From NCBI RefSeq assembly GCF_900177295.1, contig NZ_FWZX01000040.1, positions 1-56,527 of the forward strand: a stretch of DNA of 56,527 nucleotides, given 5' to 3'. This document shows, piece after piece, positions 41,685-50,864 of the stretch (positions are counted from its first letter, which is position 1; each line of letters begins with the position of its first letter). The translations under genes were made by a program, and so were the position numbers. The notes under the pieces were generated by a model. That model was not told the DNA's origin. It did no database searches and worked only from the letters and a program-made list of their open reading frames with translations. Origin of the DNA: Tistlia consotensis USBA 355. Its GTDB lineage: Bacteria; Pseudomonadota; Alphaproteobacteria; Kiloniellales; DSM-21159.

Positions 41685-42368
41685 ATGCTGTTCTGCCTGC
41701 CCAAGCTGCTCAGCGACGAGGAGCTGGCCCGCATCCGCGGCCTGCTCGACGCGGCCTCCTTCGTCGACGGCCGCCAGACCGTCGGCATGGCGATCAAGCA
41801 GCGCAAGCGCAACCGCGAGGTCGTCGCGCGCTCGGCGGAGCGCGAGCAGATCGACGCCATCGTGCGGGCCGCCGTGACGCGCAGCAACGACTTCCAGCTG
41901 ATCGCGCTGCCCTCGCTGATCGGTCCCTTCCTGTTCTCCAGCTACGGGCCCGGCGAGTTCTACGGCGACCATAGCGACAACGTCATGATGAGCGGCCCGC
42001 CGCACCGCTTCCGCGCCGATCTCTCGATGACCGTGTTCCTGAACGAGCCCGACAGCTACCAGGGCGGCGAGCTGGTGCTCGACACCGACATGCGGCCGCA
42101 GCCCATCAAGCTCCAGGCCGGCGCGGCCGCGCTCTACCCGACGACGGTGCTGCACCGGGTCAACCCGGTCACGGCCGGCGAGCGCCGGGTCGCGCTCTGC
42201 TGGATCCAGTCGACCGTGCGCGCCGCCGCCCATCGCCAGGTGCTGATCGACCTCTCCCAGTCGCTCGACTTCTTCATGAAGGCGACCAAGGAGGGCCTGG
42301 AGCATCCCCAGGCGATCCGCCTGCAGAAGGTCTACAGCAACCTGATGCAGATGTGGGGCGAGCCGTAG
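41685..42368 (+). CDS. PKHD-type Fe(II)/2-oxoglutarate hydroxylase (PiuC/YbiX-like)
   Basis: 227 residues, the standard length. Fe ligands are H and D in YGDHSDNVMMSGPPHRFRAD and the distal H in ALYPTTVLHRVNPVTAGERR, whose last Arg should bind 2-oxoglutarate. N-terminal MLFCLPKLLSDEELARIRG and C-terminal LQKVYSNLMQMWGEP match the PiuC type. These enzymes often lie beside TonB siderophore receptors; none is in the window. The role is probably linked to iron uptake, by family only. Confidence 0.93.
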   Translation: MLFCLPKLLSDEELARIRGLLDAASFVDGRQTVGMAIKQRKRNREVVARSAEREQIDAIVRAAVTRSNDFQLIALPSLIGPFLFSSYGPGEFYGDHSDNVMMSGPPHRFRADLSMTVFLNEPDSYQGGELVLDTDMRPQPIKLQAGAAALYPTTVLHRVNPVTAGERRVALCWIQSTVRAAAHRQVLIDLSQSLDFFMKATKEGLEHPQAIRLQKVYSNLMQMWGEP

Positions 42369-42473
42369 GGGGCGCCTGCCGACGCCTGCGACCGTCGCGA
42401 AGCCGGCTTCCTTCGAGGCCGGGACGGAACCCTATGGCGCGCTCCCGCACGCGTTCTTCCGCCCACCAGGCAA

Positions 42474-42502
42474 CCGGGCCGGCAGCGATGCCGCCGGCCC
42501 GG
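42474..42502. terminator. Hairpin between convergent genes
   Basis: CCGGGCCGGC, nine bases, GCCGGCCCGG: a perfect 10-bp stem between the PKHD hydroxylase and the leftward gene at 42529. No long T-run follows on either strand, so termination is probable but not certain. Confidence 0.5.
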
Positions 42503-42528
42503 AGCCTCGCGTCAGATCGGCCGGGCGG

Positions 42529-42888
42529 TCAGCTCAGGATCTCGTAGTTGATGTTGTAGCCGCAGCGCTCGGTGGTGCCGCTGACGATGAGCTTCTTGCC
42601 GGCCGGGACGATGAAGGGGCCGCCGCTGGTCGACGCGCTGCTGGTGCTGGTCTCCGTCCCCTGGGCGAAGGCCTGCAGCAGGTGCTGGTCCGTCGTACGG
42701 AACGTCGCGCTGACGTGGGGATCGGTGGGGGTGGCCTCCGCGTAGACGTTGGCGAGCACGACCAGGACGCCGGCCGTGTTCTCCTCGGCGGTGACGAGCG
42801 TGACCTCCTGGTTGGTGCCCGTTCCGGACGCCTGGCTGGAACCGAGGACGGGAACCGCCTGAAGGGCAACGGTACCGGTGCAGGACAT
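42529..42888 (-). CDS. Small hypothetical protein, beta-rich
   Basis: 119 residues with a clear GGAGA 6 bases before the ATG. No signal peptide. It is rich in Thr, Ser, Val and Ala (QEVTLVTAEENTAGVLVVLA) and ends in GGPFIVPAGKKLIVSGTTER and NINYEIL, a pattern of beta strands as in small capsid-decoration or adhesin-like folds. Two Cys (C3 and one near 108). It is not recognised. The 190 bases upstream of it hold no gene. Confidence 0.65.
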   Translation of the reverse strand: MSCTGTVALQAVPVLGSSQASGTGTNQEVTLVTAEENTAGVLVVLANVYAEATPTDPHVSATFRTTDQHLLQAFAQGTETSTSSASTSGGPFIVPAGKKLIVSGTTERCGYNINYEILS

Positions 42889-43080
42889 GGTGATGTCTCC
42901 TTTCCCGAGCTGTTGGACAGAACGAGAACAAGGTGACTCCTGCCCGGCTGCGTCGCATCAGGAGTCCGGTCGCCGGTCGCCCGGGTGTTCGGTCCGAGCG
43001 CCTCCCGCTCGACGACGGCATCCCCGAGCACGGCGGTCGATGGCCCCGGGGCGAAGCCGCCGGAAGCGTGGCCCGAGATC

Positions 43081-44892
43081 TCAGAAGGCCAGGCCGAGCA
43101 GGCCCCGCGTCGGCAGGAAGGCGATGGCGAGCCCGACCGCGGCGCTCAGCAGGCGCAGCCACCAGGGATCGTCGCGGCGCACCAGGGCGCGGGCCAGCAG
43201 CCAGAGGCCGAGGGCGGTCTTGAGGAAGGCGAGCGTCGCCCAGAAGGGCCGGCCGAGCGGGTCGATCAGGCTCGGGCTGGCGACGAAGGCGAGCGGCACG
43301 ACGTAGAGGCCCAGGCCGAGCCGCATGGCCTGCCCCGCGACCCGCAGCCAGGGCGCCTCGGCCATGCCGGCGGCGATGAAGACCGTGCCGCAGACCGGCG
43401 GCGTGATGGTCGAGAGCAGGGCGTACCAGAACACGAAGAGATGCGCCTGCAGGGGCGGCAGCCCGAGCTTCTGCAGGGCCGGGCCGGCGACCGAGACGCA
43501 GATCACGTAGGCCGCCGTGGTCGGCACCTCCATGCCGAGGATCAGGCAGGCGAGCGCGGTCAGCACCAGGGCCGGGTAGAGCGAGCCGCCCGAGAGCGTC
43601 AGGATCGCCGAGGTGATCTTGACGCCGAGCCCGGTCTGGTTGAGCACGCCGATGACGATGCCGGCGCAGATGATGATCGAGGCGATGACCGCGATCTGGC
43701 GCGCCGCCTCGATCGCGGCGTCGCGGAGCCGCACGGGCAGGCCGCTCAGCGCCGGCCGCCAGCGCGCGTCGACGGCCAGCAGGGCGACCGCCGCGAAGGT
43801 CGAGAGGGCGGCCGCATACTGCGGCGTGCGGCCGGCCGCGAACATCGTCCAGACCAGGATCGCGAAGGGGATCAGGAAGAAGGGGGCGAGCCACCGAACC
43901 CGCCGCCAGGCCGGGATCTCCTCGGCCGCCATCGGCTTGAGGCCGTAGCGCCGGGCGAAGAGCGCGATGCCGAACCAGACCGACAGGAAGAACAGGATCG
44001 CCGGGAAGAAGGCGGCCTCGACGATCTGCGTGTAGCGCAGGCGCAGCAGCTCGGCCATGACGAAGGCGCCGGCGCCCATCAGCGGCGGCATGATCTGGCC
44101 GCCGGTCGAGGCCGTGGCCTCGACCGCCGCGGCGAAGGCGGCCGGATAGCCGAGCCGCTTCATCGCCGGCAGGGTGATCGCCCCGGTCGAGGCGACGTTG
44201 GCCGAGGCCGAGCCGGAGATCGAGCCGAACAGGGCCGAGGCCAGGACCGAGACCTTGGCGGCGCCGGCCTCCAGGCGCCCCGCCAGCTTCGTCGCCAGCG
44301 ACATGAAGGCCTCGCCGCCGAGGCCGGCGCTGACCGCCGCGCCGAAGATCACGAAGACCGCGACGATGTTGACCGAGATGCCGGTCAGGGGGCCCCAGAT
44401 GCCGCCCTCGGCGATGGTCAGGGTGCCGAGGAAGGAGTCCAGCGGAAAACCCGGGTGGCCGAGCCGGCCCGGCAGGTACTGCCCGAACAGGCCGTAGGCC
44501 AGCGCGACCAGGGCGGCGACCGGCAGGGCCAGCTTGACGGCGCGCCGCGCCATCTCCAGCACGACCGCCAGCAGCAGGACGGCGACGGCGGTCTGCCGCC
44601 AGCCCTCCAGGCTGCCGTACTGGTCCTCCAGGGCCGCGTGGTCGAGCGCGACCCAGGCGCAGGCGGCGATGCCGGCGAGGCAGAACAGGCCGCTCGCCCA
44701 GCGCGCGGCGGCGCTGCGGTAGGGCACCAGCAGGAACACCCAGGGCAGGGCGAGCGCCAGGTGCACCGGCCGGCTGACCAGGTTCGGCACCAGCCCGCTG
44801 AACACCAGCCAGAGATGGAAGACGACGCAGGCCAGGGCCAGCAGGCCGGCCGCCCAGCGCAGGGTGCCTTCGGATGCCGCTTTGCTGTTCAT
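43081..44892 (-). CDS. TRAP transporter fused permease (DctQ-M type)
   Basis: 603 residues from ATG 44892, which has AGG 5 bases upstream. Many membrane helices: the first four or five form the small-subunit-like part (LLALACVVFHLWLVFSGLVP), the rest the large DctM subunit with ISVNIVAVFVIFGAAVSAGL, SGSASANVASTGAITLPAMK and MEVPTTAAYVICVSVAG. Fused permeases of this kind pair with TAXI-type binding proteins; one lies just upstream (45045-46034). The pair imports an organic acid using the Na+ or H+ gradient. The intervening gap holds a double hairpin repeat. Confidence 0.93.
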   Translation of the reverse strand: MNSKAASEGTLRWAAGLLALACVVFHLWLVFSGLVPNLVSRPVHLALALPWVFLLVPYRSAAARWASGLFCLAGIAACAWVALDHAALEDQYGSLEGWRQTAVAVLLLAVVLEMARRAVKLALPVAALVALAYGLFGQYLPGRLGHPGFPLDSFLGTLTIAEGGIWGPLTGISVNIVAVFVIFGAAVSAGLGGEAFMSLATKLAGRLEAGAAKVSVLASALFGSISGSASANVASTGAITLPAMKRLGYPAAFAAAVEATASTGGQIMPPLMGAGAFVMAELLRLRYTQIVEAAFFPAILFFLSVWFGIALFARRYGLKPMAAEEIPAWRRVRWLAPFFLIPFAILVWTMFAAGRTPQYAAALSTFAAVALLAVDARWRPALSGLPVRLRDAAIEAARQIAVIASIIICAGIVIGVLNQTGLGVKITSAILTLSGGSLYPALVLTALACLILGMEVPTTAAYVICVSVAGPALQKLGLPPLQAHLFVFWYALLSTITPPVCGTVFIAAGMAEAPWLRVAGQAMRLGLGLYVVPLAFVASPSLIDPLGRPFWATLAFLKTALGLWLLARALVRRDDPWWLRLLSAAVGLAIAFLPTRGLLGLAF

Positions 44893-44923
44893 GAGGCCTG
44901 ACGGTTTCGCCGGATCCACGGGT

Positions 44924-45019
44924 CGCTTCATGGTGAGCCTGTCGAACCATGAAGCGCGTCGGCGGAGCCGCCGGCGCCGGATCGGGCTTCACCCTTCGAC
45001 AAGCTCAGGATGAAGCCCG
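44924..45019. repeat. Double-hairpin REP element between TRAP genes
   Basis: Hairpin 1 is CGCTTCATGGT, 11-base loop, ACCATGAAGCG (44924-44956). Hairpin 2 is CGGGCTTCA, 19 bases, TGAAGCCCG (44983-45019). Both share the core GAGC[C/T]TGTCGAA in opposite orientation. A half of the same element flanks the IS481 end at 56178-56195. It may stabilise the upstream binding-protein transcript relative to the permease (inference). Confidence 0.8.
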
Positions 45020-45044
45020 ACGGTTCGTCCGGAAGGTTGGTGCC

Positions 45045-46034
45045 TCACATGCCGGGAATCGCGATCCCGGCTTCCTTGTAGTACCTGACCGCGCCGGGAT
45101 GCAGCGGCACGCCGAGCACCGCCAGCTGGTCCGGCGTGATCGCGTTCCACCAGGGCGCCGTCTCGGCCATCTCCTTCTTGGTCTCCCAGAAGGCCTTGGT
45201 CAGCTGGTAGGCGGTGTCGTCGTCCATCGCCGTGGTCGCGTAGGCGCCGACCGGCAGGGTCGTGGTCGTGACCGGCGTGTCGACGCCGTCGTAGGTGCCG
45301 GCCGGGATCACTAGCTTGTCGCGCTTGGTCTCGGCGATCTGGGCGTCGGTCATCGAGAGGATCTTGATGCCGGTGCCGGCGGCCGCCTCCATGACGTTCG
45401 GCGCCGGATAGCTGCCGGCCGTCACGAAGCCGTCGATCTGGCCGTTCTGCAGGGCCGGCACGGCGGAGTTCAGCTCGGCGTCGGCCAGCTTGACCTTGTC
45501 CTTCAGGCCGAACAGCTCGAGGTACTTCTCGCCCTCCTTGGCGCCGAAGCTGCCCTTGCCGAGCAGGATCGTCTTGCCGGCCAGGTCGTCCCAGCTGTCG
45601 ATGCCGGCGTCGGCGCGCACGACCATGTGCATGGTCAGGAAGGGGATCGGGAACAGGCCGCGGATCGCCTTGTAGCCGGCCGGGTCGTCGTCCTTGAACA
45701 TCGCCTTGCCGGCGATCGCCAGCTTGACCAGGCCCGGCGGTGTCGTGAAGACGTAGGAGCCGCCGCGCTTCGGCGCCTCCTTGACGTTCTGCACCGAGCC
45801 CTGGCTCTCCTCGACCGTGACGACGACCGCGCCGTCGGTCGCCTTGCCGACCGCCTCGGCGATCTGCACGCCCATCTGGTAGTAGGACGAGGTCGACTTG
45901 GCCGACTTGTAGGTCACCCGGGTCTCGGCCTGCGCGGCGCCGGCCGCGATGCCGCCGACCGCGACGGTGCCGAGGGCGAGCAGCGCGAGGCTGCCGAAGA
46001 GGCGGCGCGCGCGGGCGCCGGTGCTGCTGTCCAT
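45045..46034 (-). CDS. TAXI-family TRAP solute-binding protein
   Basis: 329 residues. A signal peptide (LFGSLALLALGTVAVGGIAA, cleavage near AQA-ET) precedes a TAXI-type body: KSTSSYYQMGVQIAEAVGKA, GKTILLGKGSFGAKEGEKYL, LQNGQIDGFVTAGSYPAPNV and VGAYATTAMDDDTAYQLTKA. Such proteins bind glutamate, 2-oxoglutarate or other small acids; the ligand is unknown. Upstream on the same strand of the fused permease, with 152 bases between occupied largely by a REP element. Confidence 0.94.
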   Translation of the reverse strand: MDSSTGARARRLFGSLALLALGTVAVGGIAAGAAQAETRVTYKSAKSTSSYYQMGVQIAEAVGKATDGAVVVTVEESQGSVQNVKEAPKRGGSYVFTTPPGLVKLAIAGKAMFKDDDPAGYKAIRGLFPIPFLTMHMVVRADAGIDSWDDLAGKTILLGKGSFGAKEGEKYLELFGLKDKVKLADAELNSAVPALQNGQIDGFVTAGSYPAPNVMEAAAGTGIKILSMTDAQIAETKRDKLVIPAGTYDGVDTPVTTTTLPVGAYATTAMDDDTAYQLTKAFWETKKEMAETAPWWNAITPDQLAVLGVPLHPGAVRYYKEAGIAIPGM

Positions 46035-46144
46035 GGAACGTCTCCCCAGAGGTTTCTTGCCTGCCGGCAGGCATAGCTGCTCGGCGGCGCCAGGAAAAGC
46101 CTGCGCAGCCGGCGGGCAGGGCTGCTCGCGCGGCGCGCGCGGCC

Positions 46145-47350
46145 TCAGGGCTTGGCGATCTGGCGACCGTCGGCGTCCGGGGGTTGCTGCGCCGGCGGCT
46201 GGCTGCCACCGACCAGCGTGCCGCCGGGGCAGGATTCGCCGGCGCCGCTGCGGCCGTCGATCAGATAGCCGGCGACGCAGCCGGCGATGAAGCGGCGGCC
46301 CTGCCAGTCGACGTGCTCGTTGACCACGTCGTGGAAGCGCTCGGGCGGCAGCGTGGCGCTGAGGTCGAGCAGGGGCGCCTCGCTGCCGTCGAAATGCCGG
46401 CGCACGAGATCGACATTGGCCTTCAGCACCGCCGCCACCGGCGGCGACAGCTCGCCGAGCCGGGTCTCGTTGAAGGGCGGCAGGACGAAGAGGCAGCGGA
46501 GGCCGCGCGCGCGGCAGATCGCCCGGGCGCGGTCGATCAGGTGGAAGATCGGGTCGTCGGCGGCCAGGCGGTTGCCGTAGGCGAGCGCGAAGCGCAGGCG
46601 GTGCAGCTCGCGCTTCGCCGCGTGCAGGCTGACGTGCCGGCTCTCGGCGAAGTCGTCGGCATCGACCGTGGCGATGTCGAAGGGCACCGGCCCGATCACC
46701 GTCCCGGCGGTCTTGGCGAGGTGGTCGGCGCGCACCGGCGGCGAGTGGTAGCCGAGGTCGATCAGCCAGGGCAGCAGCCGCTGGCTCGCGGCGTAGAACT
46801 CCAGCGGGCGGCGGGCATTGTCGTTGAGGTCGAGGCCGCGCCAGGCCGGCGAAGCCCAGCGCAGGTTGATCGGCAGCACCGCGTAGTCGAGCCCGGGGAA
46901 GCGCTCGGTCCAGTAGTGCAGCAGCGTGACGATCCAGTCCATGCCGGCGCCCGGGAAGGACACGCCGTAGCCCGCGATGCCGGCCGGCGCCAGGTCGTCG
47001 CGCAGCATCCCGGTCAGGGTCCGCTTGTCGGGGTCGCTCGGCGGCACCGAGTCGTTGGTGCTGTCGGAGAACATCACGGCGGCCCGGCCGACCTGGCCCG
47101 GCCGCACCGTCAGCAGGTCGTTGACCGCGTAGCGGCCGCCGGCCTCGCGCCCGACGAACTCCTCGGGCGCGATGGCGAGGTCGCGGATCAGCCGGCGGAC
47201 GATGCCGTCGGCGGCCAGGAAGCCGCCGGCCAGCAGCAGGCCGACGACCAGCACCAGCAGCGCGCGGCGCCAGCCCTGCGCGGCCCAGTCCAGCCCCCAG
47301 GGGGTCGGCTCAGAAGTTGAAGTAGATGAACTGGGGCGGTGCGAAGGCAT
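46145..47350 (-). CDS. SGNH-like membrane-anchored partner of the MBOAT acyltransferase
   Basis: 401 residues, overlapping the MBOAT stop by 41 bases. One N-terminal membrane helix (LLVLVVGLLLAGGFLAADGI) anchors a periplasmic domain. Candidate SGNH blocks are MFSDSTNDSVPPSD (Ser), GVSFPGAGMDW, LRWASPAW (Asn region) and the terminal NEHVDWQGRRF (His). The set resembles AlgX/DltD-like partners that transfer acyl groups supplied by an MBOAT protein to a cell-surface polymer. The C-terminal 35 residues are low complexity with PPAQQPPD. The acceptor is unknown; no polymer gene cluster is adjacent. Confidence 0.8.
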   Translation of the reverse strand: MPSHRPSSSTSTSEPTPWGLDWAAQGWRRALLVLVVGLLLAGGFLAADGIVRRLIRDLAIAPEEFVGREAGGRYAVNDLLTVRPGQVGRAAVMFSDSTNDSVPPSDPDKRTLTGMLRDDLAPAGIAGYGVSFPGAGMDWIVTLLHYWTERFPGLDYAVLPINLRWASPAWRGLDLNDNARRPLEFYAASQRLLPWLIDLGYHSPPVRADHLAKTAGTVIGPVPFDIATVDADDFAESRHVSLHAAKRELHRLRFALAYGNRLAADDPIFHLIDRARAICRARGLRCLFVLPPFNETRLGELSPPVAAVLKANVDLVRRHFDGSEAPLLDLSATLPPERFHDVVNEHVDWQGRRFIAGCVAGYLIDGRSGAGESCPGGTLVGGSQPPAQQPPDADGRQIAKP

Positions 47351-48842
47351 GGGAGAAGATGTCGGAGAGGACGACCAGGACGACCGTGGTCAGGGGCACG
47401 CAGAAGGCGAGCAGGCAGGCCGTCGCCAGGGCCAGGCGCGGCATCCGGAAGGGCGGCAGCAGCCGCTCGACCTCGAGCAGGCGGTTGAGGTTCGGCAGGG
47501 CGAGGCTGATCACCAGGCCGAGCAGGATGAAGGCGATCGAGCGGCCGACGTCCTGGTCGGCGCCCCAGTAGGGGCTGATCAGGTCGAGGCCGAGCGTGCC
47601 GGCCTGGGCCAGGAAGTGGTGCCAGGCCTCGCTGACCTCGGCCAGCTGGCGGGCGTTGACCGTGAACAGCGAGCGCAGCACGCCGTAGCCGGTCGAAAGA
47701 TCCGGCGCGCGGAACAGCACCCAGCCGAGCACCACGGCGAAGAAGGTCACGGCCCAGGCGAGCGCCCGCGGCAGGGCGAGGCCGAGCTTGCGCCACAGGT
47801 GGTTGACGCAGAGCAGCAGGCCGTGGAAGCCGCCCCACAGCACGAAGGTCCAGCCGGCGCCGTGCCACAGGCCGCCGAGCAGCATGGTGACCATCAGGGC
47901 CAGCAGCATGCGCGGCGTGCCGCGCCGCGAGCCGCCGAGCGGGATGTAGAGGTAGTCGCGCAGGAAGGACGACAGGGTCTGGTGCCAGCGCCGCCAGAAG
48001 TCGCTGATCGAGGTCGCGCGATAGGGCGAGTCGAAGTTGGTCGGCAGCTTGAAGCCGAACAGCAGGCCCAGGCCGATCGCCATGTCGGCGTAGCCCGAGA
48101 AGTCGAAGTAGAGCTGGAAGGTGTAGGACAGCGCGGCGACCCAGGCCTCGCGCAGGTTCAGGTTGTCGTGCTGGGCCGCCGCGAACAGCAGGTTCGCCGG
48201 CACCGCCAGGTTGTCCGCCAGATAGACCTTCTTGAGGTAGCCGGCCAGGAAGAAGACCAGGCCGAGCACCGCCATCTGGAGGTGGCGCCGCCGCTCCGGC
48301 GGATTGTGGAACTGCGGGATCAGGTCGTTGTGCCGGACGATCGGGCCGGCGATCAGCTGGGGGAAGAAGGAGACGTAGGCGGCGATGTCGGCCAGATCGT
48401 AGCGCGTCGGCCGGCGCCAGGTGTCGACCAGCATGGAGACCTGCTGGAAGGTGAAGAAGGAGATGCCGAGCGGCAGCGCCGCGCTGGCCAGGCTGAAGCC
48501 GCCGCCGCTGCGCTCCGCCAGGCCGACCATCGCGGCCAGCCAGCCGGCGTACTTGAACCAGCCGAGCAGCAGCAGGTTCGCGGTGATGCCGACGATCAGC
48601 GGCACGCGGTGCGCGCGCGGGCCGGCCTGGGCAGTGCGCGTCAGCCAGTGGTGGACCAGGTAGTTGACCAGGATCGAGCCGCCCAGGATCGGCAGGTAGC
48701 GCCATTCCCAGTAGCCGTAGAACACCAGCGACGCGCCGATCAGCAGCAGCATCCGGGCGCGCAGCCAGGGCTTCAGCAGCAGGTAGGCGTAGAGCGTGGC
48801 CGGCAGGAAGGCCAGAAGGAACACGCCTGAATAGAACAGCAT
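47310..48842 (-). CDS. MBOAT (AlgI/DltB-like) O-acyltransferase
   Basis: 510 residues from ATG 48842 with about ten to twelve membrane helices. Family signatures are LPLGISFFTFQQVSMLVDTW, FYLDFSGYADMAIG-like FQLYFDFSGYADMAIG, DFWRRWHQTLSSFLRDYLYI, GGSRRG and LLGGLWHGAGWTFVLWGGFH with the catalytic His. Such proteins move acetyl or other acyl groups across the inner membrane to a polymer or lipid. The overlapping SGNH-like gene is the expected extracytoplasmic partner. An exopolysaccharide or lipid target is likely but not shown. Confidence 0.93.
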   Translation of the reverse strand: MLFYSGVFLLAFLPATLYAYLLLKPWLRARMLLLIGASLVFYGYWEWRYLPILGGSILVNYLVHHWLTRTAQAGPRAHRVPLIVGITANLLLLGWFKYAGWLAAMVGLAERSGGGFSLASAALPLGISFFTFQQVSMLVDTWRRPTRYDLADIAAYVSFFPQLIAGPIVRHNDLIPQFHNPPERRRHLQMAVLGLVFFLAGYLKKVYLADNLAVPANLLFAAAQHDNLNLREAWVAALSYTFQLYFDFSGYADMAIGLGLLFGFKLPTNFDSPYRATSISDFWRRWHQTLSSFLRDYLYIPLGGSRRGTPRMLLALMVTMLLGGLWHGAGWTFVLWGGFHGLLLCVNHLWRKLGLALPRALAWAVTFFAVVLGWVLFRAPDLSTGYGVLRSLFTVNARQLAEVSEAWHHFLAQAGTLGLDLISPYWGADQDVGRSIAFILLGLVISLALPNLNRLLEVERLLPPFRMPRLALATACLLAFCVPLTTVVLVVLSDIFSHAFAPPQFIYFNF

Positions 48843-49074
48843 TCGACGCAGGCCCGGGCAGTGGCGGCGGCACCGCTTCCGCTTGGGGTCGGGCCCCTGT
48901 CGCCCGATCCTGGCGGCGGAGGCTCGAGCGGAGGGCTGGCGCAAAGGCGGTCCGAGAGGACCCGCCCAGGGTCTTTGCCGAAGCGCGGTGCCCTGTCAAG
49001 GGAGGGCGCGCCGCAGATGCCTCCGGATCGCCGCGGCGGTCGACCCCGGCGGCGCCGCGGACTAGGCTTGCGTG

Positions 49075-49449
49075 ATGAGCGAGACTGCGCCTTCCGATCC
49101 CGTCGCCCGCCTGCGCGCGCTCTGCCTCGCCCTGCCCGAGGCGGTCGAGAAGCAGGCCTGGGGCGACCCGACCTTCCGGGTCCGCGACAGGATCTTCGCC
49201 ATGCCGAAGCGCGGGGCCAGTGGGAGATCAGGGGGCCGGCTCTCGCTCTGGGCCAAGGCGCCGCCGGGCAGCCAGCAGATCCTGGTCGGGGCCGACCCCG
49301 AGCGCTTCTTCGTGCCGCCCTACGTCGGGTCCAAGGGCTGGATCGGCATGCGCCTCGACGACGCCGGCGTCGACTGGGCCGAGGTCGCGGTCGTGGTCCG
49401 GCGCAGCTACCGCCTGATCGCGCCGAAGACGCTGGCGGCGCTGGTGTAG
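49075..49449 (+). CDS. MmcQ/YjbR family protein
   Basis: 124 residues from the ATG at 49075; a GTG just before it is also possible. The family pattern is LCLALPEAVEKQAWGDPTFR, FAMPKRG, RLSLWAKAPPG, and KGWIGMRLDDAGVDWAEVA. MmcQ/YjbR is a small CyaY-like fold proposed to bind DNA, with no proven role. It is monocistronic, divergent from the MBOAT gene, and its region of 230 bases upstream contains no other feature. Confidence 0.9.
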   Translation: MSETAPSDPVARLRALCLALPEAVEKQAWGDPTFRVRDRIFAMPKRGASGRSGGRLSLWAKAPPGSQQILVGADPERFFVPPYVGSKGWIGMRLDDAGVDWAEVAVVVRRSYRLIAPKTLAALV

Positions 49450-49516
49450 GGGTGGGGCTGGCTGCTGGCCGGGGTCCGCTGGCGTTGCTTCCCCTCGCCA
49501 TCCCGCTTCCTTTCTC

Positions 49517-49626
49517 CGTCATCCCTGCGGAAGCAGGGATCCAGAGAACGAAGCCACCAGCACGGACCGCCACCCGTCCGCGCGCGTGGCGCCTTCCTCT
49601 GGATCCCCGCTTCCGCGGGGATGACG
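49517..49626. repeat. Paired REP/BIME-like element (30-bp inverted arms)
   Basis: Arm 49517-49546 and arm 49597-49626 are inverted copies (28 of 30 bases). Each arm also forms its own hairpin, ATCCCTGC-GGAA-GCAGGGAT in the left one. About 50 unrelated bases separate them. It lies between convergent genes, where it may end transcription of both. Confidence 0.85.
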
Positions 49627-49658
49627 AAAGAAAGTGGGATGAGAAGGGAAGGGACGAG

Positions 49659-50864
49659 CTATCCCGGCGGCGCCAGCCGCTCGACGCCGGCGAAGCGCCG
49701 CAGCCGCTCCAGCTCGGCCTCCAGCGCCTGCTCCCGGCCCCTGGCGCTGCGCACCTTCGGCTCCCACCACAGGCCCTGGACCCTGAGCGTGCCGGCCTGG
49801 CGGTCGGCCTTGAGGTCGGCGCGGCCGACGAAGCGCTCGCCCTCGAGCAGCGGGAAGACGTAGTAGCCGTACTGGCGCTTCGGGGCCGGCACGAAGACCT
49901 CGATGCGGTAGTCGAAGCCGAAGATCCGCTCCAGGCGCTGGCGGTCGCGGATCAGCGGGTCGAAGGGGCTGAGCGCGCGCAGGCGGGCCGGCGGCTGGCA
50001 GACCTCCGGCTCGGCGGCGAGGCGCTCGGGCAGGCCGGCGAAGGCGAAGGCCGGGCGGGTGCTGCCGTCGGCGTTCTCGACCGCGACCTCGACCAGCTCG
50101 CCGGCGGCGAGGCGCGCGCGGCACCAGTCGGTCGCCTCGGCCGGCGTCAGCGCGTCCCAGAAGCGGGCGATCTCGCCCGGCGTGGCGAACACCAGGCGCT
50201 CCAGGGCGCTGCGGCACTTCCAGTCGCGGAAGGCCTCGGCATCGGGCGCCGCGCCGCGGTGCGCCTCGGGGATCACCCGCTCCGAGAGGTCGTAGACCTT
50301 CTGGAAGCCGACCCGCTTGGTCACCGCCAGCACGCCGGTGCGCCAGAGGTACTCCAGCGCCACCTTCTCCGGGTGCCAGTTCCACCAGCCCTGGCTGCCC
50401 TTGGGCTGGTCGCTGCCGAAGTCGCGGGCCATCAGCGGGCCCTCGTCAGCGATGCGTGCGGCGACATGCTCGACGTAGCCCTCGAAGTCGGCGCCGTGCC
50501 AGCTGCGCCAGCGCTCGGCCAGGCGCTCGCGCGCCCGCTCGAAGCGCGGCTGCCACCAGGGCCAGAAGCGGCTCGGCAGGATCGCCGCGTCGTGGGTCCA
50601 GTTCTCGAACAGGCTGCGCTCCCGCTCGAGCAGCCGGGTCAGCTGCTTCTGCCGGTAGGTCTGGTTGCGCGAGAAGAGGATCTGGTGGTGCGCCCGCTCG
50701 ACGACGTTGATCGAGTCGACCTGGACGAAGCCGAGCTGCTCGATCAGGGCCTGCAGGCCGGCGAGGTCGAGCCTGCGGTTCGGCGGCTCGGCCAGCCCCT
50801 GGGCCTGCAGCAGCAGGCGCCGGGCCTGGCGGTTGGCGATCAGCGGCAGGGCGTCAGAGGGCAT
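49659..50864 (-). CDS. AlkZ/YcaQ-like DNA glycosylase (winged-helix)
   Basis: 401 residues. The N-terminal region IANRQARRLLLQAQG is followed by LGFVQVDSINVVERAHHQIL, containing the Q-x-D (QVD) catalytic motif of the YcaQ/AlkX branch. Later come RSLFENWTHDAAILP, MARDFGSDQPKG and RALSPFDPLIRDRQRLERIF. Family members are tandem winged-helix proteins that excise alkylated bases and unhook interstrand crosslinks. It is a single gene on the minus strand. The substrate range here is not known. Confidence 0.92.
   Translation of the reverse strand: MPSDALPLIANRQARRLLLQAQGLAEPPNRRLDLAGLQALIEQLGFVQVDSINVVERAHHQILFSRNQTYRQKQLTRLLERERSLFENWTHDAAILPSRFWPWWQPRFERARERLAERWRSWHGADFEGYVEHVAARIADEGPLMARDFGSDQPKGSQGWWNWHPEKVALEYLWRTGVLAVTKRVGFQKVYDLSERVIPEAHRGAAPDAEAFRDWKCRSALERLVFATPGEIARFWDALTPAEATDWCRARLAAGELVEVAVENADGSTRPAFAFAGLPERLAAEPEVCQPPARLRALSPFDPLIRDRQRLERIFGFDYRIEVFVPAPKRQYGYYVFPLLEGERFVGRADLKADRQAGTLRVQGLWWEPKVRSARGREQALEAELERLRRFAGVERLAPPG

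Noticed and set aside
42529-42888. Phage capsid decoration protein
   Set aside because: Strand-rich composition alone suggested it; there are no phage genes nearby and no motif, so it is left as unknown.
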